Below, one piece after another: positions 56,913 through 64,000 of a DNA stretch of 64,000 nucleotides. Each line of letters opens with the position of its first letter. Within the stretch, counting starts at the first letter, position 1. The notes under the pieces are model-generated. The model saw only the letters and a program-made list of their open reading frames with translations, ran no database searches and had not been told where the DNA came from. Origin of the DNA: Blastocladiella emersonii ATCC 22665 (taxonomy: Eukaryota; Blastocladiomycota; Blastocladiomycetes; Blastocladiales; Blastocladiaceae). The position numbers and the translations under genes were made by a program. The stretch is from positions 2,046,001-2,110,000 of the forward strand of contig JANHCV010000002.1 in NCBI GenBank assembly GCA_025594325.1, read 5' to 3'.

Positions 56913-57037
56913 TTTGATTCATGGGAGGGCGTTTGTGAGGCCGGCCGAGAAGGGGGCGAGCGTGTGAGACGATCGGCGCGACGCGTCTCCGCGCGCGAAG
57001 TTGGCGCGTCTCGCGGCGGGTCACTTGACCTCCCCAC
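56913..57037. promoter_or_regulatory. 125-bp bidirectional promoter with two motif copies
   Basis: Separates the divergent start codons of the CatSper-like gene and RNase H2C. It contains ACGCGTCTC at 56981 and GCGCGTCTC at 57004, 23 bp apart. One short region must serve both genes. Confidence 0.6.
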
Positions 57038-57722
57038 ATGACGCGCATGCAGCTGATACTTCCCCGCCGCGACGGCGAGGGCGCGATTGCCACCCCCGCT
57101 AACTCGGTGCACTTTCTTCCGTGCACCGTGCACGCCGACCGGGCGGCGCCCGTCTCCAAGTACTTTGTCGTCGAGCCGGCGTCCGTGCCGACGGCGACGG
57201 GGACGGACTCTGCTGCGGTGAGTGCTGCCCCTGAGCCTGCTTTCCGCTCCTCGTTCCGCGGTCGTCGGCTTGAGGGCAAGGTGCCTGACACGCATGGTTA
57301 CACGGGTACGCCGCAGTCTAGCAGCCAGGACGTTCGTGACGGCGTGCTGAGCCGGCATCCGTCCGCCTCCAGGTCTAGTTCTTCGGGCGCAGCCGGCTTC
57401 GGGCCGCGACCCTACGACCGGCGAGCACGCCGAGGACAGCTACCACGACGAGCCCATGGAGGAGGAGACTTCCGCGAGGTCCGACCTCGAGGTCCGCGCC
57501 GTGGGCCACCTCGCCAACCCGATCGTGTGGGACCACGACCAGCTCCCGACAGTTTACGAGTCGGCCGTCATGCGTGGGTTCGAGTGGGCCTGGCTTATGA
57601 ACGAGGTGCGGATGAATCACTCGCAGTCGCTCATGTCATGCTTACTGACGCGGACGTCCTTGGTGTAGGTCCATCGCCCTGTCGAGTACCCTGCCGAGAC
57701 GGAGGAGGCGACGAGCGATTGA
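57038..57722 (+). CDS. RNASEH2C: Ribonuclease H2 subunit C
   Basis: Exons 57038..57305, 57373..57605, 57669..57722, with introns of 67 and 63 bp; 184 residues. Family words: HFLPCTVHADRAAPVSKYF near the N-terminus, SSFRGRRLEGKVPDTHGYTG^LVL at the first junction, and WDHDQLPT...FEWAWLMNEVHRPV at the second. RNase H2C (yeast Rnh203) is a structural subunit of the heterotrimer that removes ribonucleotides from DNA. The third exon was chosen because splicing GAG^GTGCGG...GTGTAG restores the NEVHRPV end; reading through would give an unlikely tail. Confidence 0.88.
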
Positions 57723-57755
57723 ATACAAAGCGTCTATTCATGATAATCCACGCAA

Positions 57756-58166
57756 TCACGCCGCCTCGATCGCGCCCGCTGCCGCCGCGCGCTTCGTATC
57801 GCGGCGCCACAGGATCACGTGGAACACGTAGTACAGCGCGGTCGCGAACGGGAAAGCCAGCAGCGCGGTGGTGTACGCCGTGGACCGCTTGCCCGTAACC
57901 TCGTCGTGAACGTGGAAGCTGAACTGGACCGCGTTGACGAGCAGGTTGAGCGTGCTCAGACCGACAAACTTCTCCCAGCTTGACACGAGGCCGTGGAAGA
58001 CCCACAGCTGCAGGGCGATATGAATGACCGTGAACTGGTACGCCCGGACGTTGACAAAGAAGTCGGCGCCCAGCACGATCAGCGTGGCGACCAGCAGCGC
58101 GAGGCACGCGTACTTGGAGTACGTGACGGCCCGCGAGTCGGCGTGCTTGGGGGTCTCGTCGGTCAT
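57756..58166 (-). CDS. Small four-helix membrane protein
   Basis: 136 residues, one exon, from MTDETPKHADSRAV. Four hydrophobic segments (YACLALLVATLIVLGADFF, FTVIHIALQLWVFHGLV, FVGLSTLNLLVNAVQFSFHV, YTTALLAFPFATALYYVFHVI) and a basic C-terminal LWRRDTKRAAA. It resembles in outline other small tetraspanning proteins, but no family is recognised. Its stop is 33 bp from the convergent RNase H2C stop. A truncated paralogue lies just upstream at 58.2-58.4 kb. Confidence 0.7.
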   Translation of the reverse strand: MTDETPKHADSRAVTYSKYACLALLVATLIVLGADFFVNVRAYQFTVIHIALQLWVFHGLVSSWEKFVGLSTLNLLVNAVQFSFHVHDEVTGKRSTAYTTALLAFPFATALYYVFHVILWRRDTKRAAAAGAIEAA

Positions 58167-58239
58167 GGTGTGATGCATGGGTTCTAGTGTGTTGATGCGT
58201 GTTGATGCGTGGTGCCTGCTTCTTGTGGAGAGCGTGGAC

Positions 58240-58425
58240 ACGAGCGCGGACAAGTTCCCTTGGCGCGGACCGCCAGTTGAAGCTGTGGCGGCGAATGGTC
58301 CATTCCGTACACGTCGTGGCGGCATCGATGATCAGCGCGATCACGACGAGCGCGGTGCACGCGTGCTTGGACCGCTTGAAGGCTGGCGACATGGTGTCCT
58401 CGGGCGGGAGCTCGTTGGTTGACAT
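58240..58425 (-). pseudogene. Truncated duplicate of the four-helix membrane protein
   Basis: Begins MSTNELPPEDTMSPAFKRS and continues KHACTALVVIALIIDAATTC, paralleling the start and first helix of the neighbouring 136-residue protein, then WTIRRHSFNW. After this the similarity ends and the frame runs into the neighbour's upstream region. Helices 2-4 are missing, so this is a partial tandem duplication. Confidence 0.6.
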
Positions 58426-58688
58426 GGTGGCGATGATCGCTTTGTTCGAGGGAGAGCGAGAGAAAGCATGTCATCCGCTTGCTGTGGGGAAGGCGGCGCC
58501 GCACGCGGCGGCCCAGGTTGTTCCCGCCTGCGCGCTGCAGTGGCAACGCACTACGTGACGATGAAAGACGCGTCCTTGTCCTTTGCTCGACATCGCTAGG
58601 CCGCATCGTACACTTTCCCATAAACTGGTTCAAGGCAAACCTCGAACGCGACTGATCGCGCCGAAGGTGAGACAGTCACGCGGTTTTT

Positions 58689-58710
58689 CACGTGGTGATG
58701 CGAGACGCGT
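58689..58710 (-). promoter_or_regulatory. CACGTG and GAGACGCGT motif upstream of the truncated duplicate
   Basis: CACGTG at 58689 and, eight bases later, GAGACGCGT (reverse of ACGCGTCTC) at 58702, in the pair arrangement seen before 7TM copy 2. Confidence 0.5.
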
Positions 58711-58965
58711 TTTGATCATGATCGATCACTGCCGGCGAGGGCGAAGATGGAGAAGCGCGCATGCTGGAGAGTCAAGAGAGTAGATAAAGTATGCATTGCA
58801 ATGCATTCACGCGACGGAGTAGACATAGGAATGGTGAGCGAGCAGGGCTGAATCTCAATTCAACGATGTCATACCTCGCAGTTGGACTCGGACAAGAACA
58901 TTGAGGAGAGCAAAACTATAGATCTATGTACAAGGAGACACTCCATCATCTTCCACCACTGGAAC
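58711..58965. other. Permease 3' region
   Basis: AT-richer sequence with GATAAAGTATGCATTGCAATGC near 58783-58805. No gene seen. Confidence 0.35.
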
Positions 58966-60561
58966 TCACGCGCGGTTCGGGCCGACGGCCTTGAAGTCGT
59001 CGCCCGCGTCAGGCACCCGGTTCGCCTCGCCCGCGAGGTCGAGCTTGGCGTGCCGGCGGCTGTAGCCAAAGTAGATGACGATGCCGATCGCCATCCAGCC
59101 GAACAAGCGGATGAGCGAGTCCTTGCCGCCCGAGACGAGAAGGAACAGGCAGGTGGCCATGCCGAGGCCGGGGACGAGGATCGGGCCGCCAGGCACGCGG
59201 AACGGACGCTCAACGTCGGGACGCGTGAACCGGAGCATCATCACCGACGCGCAAACGAATGTGAAGCATAGGAGCGTGCCCGAAGATGTGCCGCTATTGT
59301 TTGCGATAATTCGTAGTCAGTGAGCTGATTCGAGTGGTGGCGGTGGCGAGGTAAGAGACACGTACGCGCTGAGGACGTCGATCGGGAGGAACGCGGACGC
59401 GAGACCGACCACGACGCCGTTGAGGACGAGCGGGAAGATGGGCGTCTTGTACTTGGGGTGCAGTTTGGCAAAAATGGGCGGCAGGAGGCCGTCCTGGGCC
59501 ATGGAGAAGAAGACGCGCGGCTGCGAGTTGAGCGCCACTGCGATGACCGACGTCAGGCCCGCAAGGGCGCCGACGCTAATCGCAATCACGAGCCAGTTCA
59601 TGCCGAGCCCAGCAACGGCCGACGCGAGGGGCGCGCCGCCAGCGAGCGTGCGGAAGTTGGCGATGCCCGTGAGGACGAAGGCCACGGCCATGTAGAGAAG
59701 GGTGCAGATGGTGAGCGAGCCGAGGATACCGATGGGCAGGTCGCGCGCTGGGTTCTTGGCCTCGCCGGCCGTGGTCGAGACGGCGTCGAACCCAATGTAC
59801 GAGAAGAAGACGTTGAACGAGGCCTTGAAGATGCCGCCCCAGCCGAACGTGAGGCCCTTGGCGAGGTCGTCGGCCGTGGGCGTGACGATGAACGGCGACC
59901 AGTTGGCAGGGTTGACGTAGCCGACCGTAGCGAACAGGAACAGGAGGATGACGACGAGCTTGATGACGACGAAGAACGACGTGAAGTTGGCCGACTGCTT
60001 GGCGCCGAGGCACAGGATCGCCGTGATCACGGCCACGATGAGCAGGGCCGGCAGGTTGATGTAGCCCGCGCCAGCGACGAACCCGTCCTTCTCGGTCCAC
60101 TCCCACGGCGTGCTCGTCCACTTGGGGCTGAGCGTCAGGCCAAACACCTTGCACATCTTGATCAGGTACGCGGTCCACCCTTGCGCGACGAGCGCCGAAC
60201 CGACCAGGTACTCGAGCATGAGGTCGAAGCCAATGATGAACGCGGGCAGCTGGCCGAGGCAGGCGTAAGCGTAGGTGTAGGCCGACCCGGAGATGGGCAG
60301 CAAACTCGCGAGCTCGGCGTACGAGAGGCCGGCGAACGCGCACGCGATGCCCGAGAACAGGAACGACAGGATGACGGCGGGACCCGCGTAGTTGGCGGCC
60401 GCGGTGCCCGTGATCACGAAGACGCCCGCGCCGATGATGTCGCCGACGCCGATCATGGTCAGGTCGAGCGCCGTTAGGGACCGCTTCATGCCGTTGGCCC
60501 GCGCATCGTGCTGGATCCGTTCTACTGTCTTGGTGACAAACAGCGACTTGAGGAAGGTCAT
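58966..60561 (-). CDS. APC-superfamily cationic amino-acid permease (CAT type)
   Basis: Exons 60561..59366 and 59293..58966, with a 72-bp phase-2 intron (GTACGTG...CAATAG); 507 residues, about 12 membrane helices. Hallmarks: MKRSLTALDLTMIGVGDIIGAGVFVITG at the first helix, the GIACAFAGLSYAELASLLPISGSAYTY helix 2-3 segment, and FFSYIGFDAVSTTAGEAKNPARDLP near helix 6. The C-terminal part includes RPDVERPFRVPGGPILVPGLG. This is the amino acid/polyamine/organocation carrier architecture, closest in wording to the CAT family that includes bacterial YfnA-like and animal CAT transporters. Substrate (probably basic or neutral amino acids) is not certain. Confidence 0.9.
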
Positions 60562-61407
60562 GGTGGTCGCGGTCGAGAGGTAGGGCGAGGTGGTTGATGG
60601 AGATACTGATCCTCACTGCGAAGCGGGGCCCTCGCGGTCTTTATACACTCGGTCCACAGTCGCGCTCGACCACGTCGCCGTACCCGAGCTCCTGGCCGGC
60701 GTCTCGGCCGATTATTCTATCGCGGGTGCAGTGCCCGGTGACCCGTAGCCGAGCACGCCGGCCGCTTCACGGATCACACCACGTCGGCACGGCGTGCGCG
60801 CGCTGCAGCATCCGCTGACCTTGCCGTGACGCGATCGGGTCAACCCGTTGCGCCATCCGGCTTACGCTGCCGTTTCAGAATTTACGCGTAGGTCGGGTAG
60901 GCGGCTTGAGCGGCGCGACACGTCCCGACCCAGCCGCGCGCTTGCGCCATCGGAGCGCGGGGAAGCGTCACGCTGCTGCTTCACATCACCTCGCCCATCA
61001 AAGCTCGGGGCTGCTCCGAGGTGTAGCGCTCGCGTCGTTCAACTCAGGATGACTAGTCCATCGCGTCGGCCGACCCCAAGACGTGGTGGGAGGAGTCAGA
61101 TCGTCAAGCAAGGCTCGTCGGCCAAGGGGCGAAGGCTTCGACCAACTTCACCCTTGCGTTGACGTACGAGCAGCGGCCGCGGCCGCCTCTCCGGCCATCC
61201 CTTGACCATCTCTGTAGCCGAGCATGCGAGGAGCCGTGCTTGATGGCCACCGCAAAGCCACACACCTCGCGCACAAGTATCGCTCGAGTGCAGCGCGGGA
61301 TCACGTCCAGCAATCTGGACGCGACCCGCCGTCGCCGCAGCTGACGATCCACGCTCGCGATCATGGAAGAAAATGTTTTATACACTCAGTCACCAGCCCG
61401 ACCCGCT
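60562..61407. other. Upstream region of permease and downstream of disordered-protein gene
   Basis: An 846-bp spacer with no supported gene. The left part is the permease promoter. A forward frame at 61159-61344 has no recognisable feature. Confidence 0.45.
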
Positions 61408-63984
61408 TCACGACCGCGGCGTCAACAACTGCGTCTGCGTCTGCGCCTGCCCACGGTTGTGCTGCTGATTGCTGTGCCGCCGGTGCGGCGTAGGCGACGC
61501 GGACCCCGCTCGCCCGCCGCCGGCCGCGGGCGACGACGACGACGTGAGGGGCATGGGTCCGCCATCATCGTCGTCCGTGGTCTCTTCGACATTTACCATC
61601 TCGACGGGCACGTCGCGGGCGCGGCGGCGGCGGGGCAGGTCCGCGGGGACGGCGCCGTCGACGAGCGGCGAGATGGGCGGGACGATGATGGCGCCGGAGG
61701 AGATCGCCATGGGCGGGGTAGTGCGGAACCGCGAGTCGGGGGTACCCCCGCCAACGCCGCCGCCGCGGTCGTTGGCCGTGGCGATCCCGCCGCTGGTGCT
61801 GCTGTGCGCGGGCGTCTGGAGCGGGCCCGCCGCACCACTACGATGGAGTGCGGGTGACGACGCGACGGTCGGGAGCACGGGCGGCGGCGGGAGATGGGCG
61901 AGGAGGTGCTGCGGGATCGGGCCGGCGTTGGGCGCGGGCGACGTGTTGTTGTAGCGCGACGACGAGGTCCCCGGCCGCGACTCGCTCATGATGAACTTGA
62001 TGCGCACCGGCGTTCCGCGGGCGTGCTGCTGCTGCTGCTGCTGCGGCGGCGGTGGTGGTGGTGGAGGGGCAGGCGAGGACGGGGCCGGCAGCGGGATCGG
62101 CGACCCGCGCAGCGCGGGCGTCGGCAGGGGCGGCGGGCGGCGCGGCGACGAGATCTCGACCCCTCCCGCGCCGCGGAACCCGCCGGGCGACGACTGGACC
62201 CCGACGCCGCGGGCGGCCGCCGCGTTGCGGAACGCCGTGGCCGCGAGCGCGCGCGGGCCGGGCGACGAGACGAGCCCGAACGCGGGCTGCGGGAGCGGCG
62301 GCAGCGGGAGCGGGGGCAGGGGCAGGGGCGGGAGCTGGCCCGCCGCACCACCGTTCTGCTGCTGGGTCATCTCGCTCGGCACGTCCGTGAACAGACTCTC
62401 GGCGGCGAGCTGGATCGCGTTCCCCGGCGCGCTCGCGGGCGGCGACGAGGCCGAGGGCAGGAGCGCGGCCGACGACGAGAGGTACGGGTGGCCCTGGCCG
62501 TGGGCGCCGCCGGTCGCGAGGAGCATGTCGGCGACGCTGGTATCGATGGCGCTGTGGAACCCGGTGAACCCGCGCAGGTGCGGCGGCGATTTCGCGGAAT
62601 CGTGCCCGCTGGCCGCGCTCGTCAGCGCCGCCATCGTCACGGCGCTGTCGGTCGGGCGCGACGCAATGTCAAACGACTCGGGGATCTGGCTGTACGCGCC
62701 GGTGCCGGGCCCGGCCCCGGCCCCGGCGCCGCGGTGGTACTGCGGGTCGTGGAGCGACGGCGGCGCGGGGAGCGTGAGCGGCGGCGCTGCGGACACAGCG
62801 ACCGCGACCCCCGTACCCGCACCCGCGCCCGAGTCGTTGGGCAAAAAGTCGAACTCGAACTCGTCGTCGACGGGCGACACGAGCATCGGGCTGGTTTCCC
62901 GGTCGAAGACGAGGGCCGACAGGTCGGCCGCCGCCGACGGCCGAACCGAGGGCGTCGGCGCGGTCCATGGCGTCGTCACACCGCTCGCCGCCGCCGCGGT
63001 CCACGACGGCGTCGCCGCAACACGGGGCGTCTCGCCCACGACCGACTGCGCGGGCGTGATCCCGCTCGCGTACATGTTCCACACGCCGCCCTCGGTGTCG
63101 GGCCACGCGTGCGCGACGGACTCGCGGCGGCTCGACGTGGTGCCGCTGGTCGAGGGGCGGGAGCGGGTGCGCGGTGCCGAGTCGCGCGCGGCTGCGGGCT
63201 GCGACTGGTACTGGTACGGCGTCGCGGCGGGGCGCGAGGAGGCGCCGCCGCCGGCAGCGGACAAGGGTGTCGGGATCGCGGACAAGCGGCGGCTCGGCGG
63301 CGGGCCCATGACGGGCGGCTGCGGCGGGCCGCGGCCAGGCGCGCTCCCCACGTTGTCCTCGTCGTCCTCGTCGCCGTAAATGTCCATGACCGACGACTCG
63401 GAATCGCCAAAGTCAAAGTCAGGCACCGCAGCGGCCGCGTGCGCGGCGGCGGCGGCAGCGTCGAACGAACCGACACGCCGGCGCTTGGCGACGAGCTCGT
63501 CCTCCTCCTCATCGTCGTCCTCCTCCTCGGTCTCGCTCCCGTCCGACCCGTCGGCAGCGGCAGCACGCGGCGCCGCGCGCCCGCGTGTGCGTTTCCGGTT
63601 CGCGGGCGTAGGCGACGCGGACCGGCGGTTATCGGCGGACGGGCGGGACCGGTGGATGGTGCTGGCGAGCGACTCGTCCTCGCTCGTGGACCCGAGGTCC
63701 GAGTCACCGGCGGCGGCGCCGGCCGCGCCGAACAGGTCGTCGTCGTCGGTGCCGCGGTGGTACACGGTGACGCCGGCAGCTGCCGCAGCACGTGGTGGTG
63801 GTAGTGGGCGGGAGACCGGGTCGACGACCATCTCGTCGGCATGGACGCCGCCATCCCCAATGATATCGATCTCGCTCGACGTCTCCGAGTTGAACGCGTC
63901 GACGTCGACAACGACGGGCCGCGGTGCGGACTGCGCCGCCGCCTGGACCGCGGGCCACGCCTTGGCGGACGCCGTCGGCGGCAT
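61408..63984 (-). CDS. Disordered Pro/Ala/Ser-rich protein, possibly nuclear
   Basis: Open throughout for 858 residues from MPPTASAKAWPAVQ. The frame continues upstream toward the right edge, so the start may lie outside. It is low complexity: acidic EEEDDDEEEDELVAKRRRV (nuclear-signal-like KRRR), poly-Ala, PLPLPPLPLPPLPQP, a PPPPPPPP-QQQQQQ run near 62030, and many SSP/SPxP sites. Short ordered-looking islands include MDIYGDEDDED, VWNMYASGITPAQS and TPVRIKFIMSESRPG. Composition suggests a transcriptional or chromatin regulator or scaffold, but no domain is recognised. Confidence 0.7.
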   Translation of the reverse strand: MPPTASAKAWPAVQAAAQSAPRPVVVDVDAFNSETSSEIDIIGDGGVHADEMVVDPVSRPLPPPRAAAAAGVTVYHRGTDDDDLFGAAGAAAGDSDLGSTSEDESLASTIHRSRPSADNRRSASPTPANRKRTRGRAAPRAAAADGSDGSETEEEDDDEEEDELVAKRRRVGSFDAAAAAAHAAAAVPDFDFGDSESSVMDIYGDEDDEDNVGSAPGRGPPQPPVMGPPPSRRLSAIPTPLSAAGGGASSRPAATPYQYQSQPAAARDSAPRTRSRPSTSGTTSSRRESVAHAWPDTEGGVWNMYASGITPAQSVVGETPRVAATPSWTAAAASGVTTPWTAPTPSVRPSAAADLSALVFDRETSPMLVSPVDDEFEFDFLPNDSGAGAGTGVAVAVSAAPPLTLPAPPSLHDPQYHRGAGAGAGPGTGAYSQIPESFDIASRPTDSAVTMAALTSAASGHDSAKSPPHLRGFTGFHSAIDTSVADMLLATGGAHGQGHPYLSSSAALLPSASSPPASAPGNAIQLAAESLFTDVPSEMTQQQNGGAAGQLPPLPLPPLPLPPLPQPAFGLVSSPGPRALAATAFRNAAAARGVGVQSSPGGFRGAGGVEISSPRRPPPLPTPALRGSPIPLPAPSSPAPPPPPPPPQQQQQQHARGTPVRIKFIMSESRPGTSSSRYNNTSPAPNAGPIPQHLLAHLPPPPVLPTVASSPALHRSGAAGPLQTPAHSSTSGGIATANDRGGGVGGGTPDSRFRTTPPMAISSGAIIVPPISPLVDGAVPADLPRRRRARDVPVEMVNVEETTDDDDGGPMPLTSSSSPAAGGGRAGSASPTPHRRHSNQQHNRGQAQTQTQLLTPRS
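62023..62068. repeat. CTG/CGG-rich microsatellite encoding polyQ and polyP
   Basis: A run of CTG triplets followed by CGG/TGG repeats gives, in the minus frame, PPPPPPPP then QQQQQQ. Such runs expand and contract by slippage. Confidence 0.8.
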
Positions 63985-64000
63985 CGGCGTGGCCGTGTGC

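Noticed and set aside
61894-63804. A 636-codon forward frame opposite the disordered protein
   Set aside because: Low-complexity Arg/Gly/Val sequence with no start context or motif. The opposite frame has acidic and basic patches typical of real disordered proteins, though neither is proven.

Overview
The window looks like nuclear DNA of a GC-rich, intron-containing fungus-grade eukaryote. Housekeeping genes are readable by family: RIX7/NVL, RSP5, NFS1, NOP53, ISY1, UTP13 and RNase H2 subunit C. Introns are mostly 53-72 bp and usually begin GTACG. A CatSper-type sperm-channel subunit (52.75-56.91 kb) in this setting points to a lineage with flagellated cells. My best guess is a zoosporic fungus of the Blastocladiomycota (Allomyces, Catenaria or Blastocladiella type), but this is inference and not proven.

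Layout. 0-1.3 kb: a retrotransposon Gag with a zinc knuckle, minus strand, its pol lying off the left edge. 1.7-12.1 kb: four tandem minus-strand copies of an unrecognised F-box-like family with conserved cysteines. Copies 2 and 4 look intact, copy 3 has one nonsense codon, and copy 1 is a multiply frameshifted pseudogene. 12.5-14.9 kb: a leucine-rich-repeat membrane protein encoded one repeat per exon. 15.1-24.4 kb: a housekeeping block (RIX7, RSP5, a small basic protein, NFS1). 24.3-27.2 kb: a gene-poor gap. 27.2-33.3 kb: an accessory block with two unrecognised genes (called A and B here), a decayed retroelement RNase H remnant between the arms of a perfect 115-bp inverted repeat, and a TKL kinase fused to a BTB domain. 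33.5-39.9 kb: a roughly 2,100-residue coiled-coil protein. 40.5-46.1 kb: NOP53, ISY1 and UTP13. 46.3-52.7 kb: a tandem array of four seven-transmembrane proteins, two of them damaged. 52.75-57.7 kb: the CatSper-like subunit and a divergent RNase H2C. 57.7-60.6 kb: a small four-helix membrane protein with a truncated duplicate, and an amino-acid permease. 61.4-64 kb: a disordered proline-rich protein.

Connections. Two functional themes stand out. The housekeeping genes are dominated by ribosome and RNA biogenesis (RIX7, NOP53, UTP13, ISY1, perhaps the small basic protein). The accessory genes sit in tandem, rapidly decaying families, and many share an upstream motif ACGCGTCTC, often beside CACGTG or GTGATATC. 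I did not see this motif upstream of most housekeeping genes. The 7TM array lies immediately next to the CatSper-like gene, so a joint role in motile-cell sensing is an attractive but untested idea.

Limits. All exon models are hand-built from splice signals, reading-frame continuity and comparison between paralogues. Family names come from memory of motifs, and no database search was possible.
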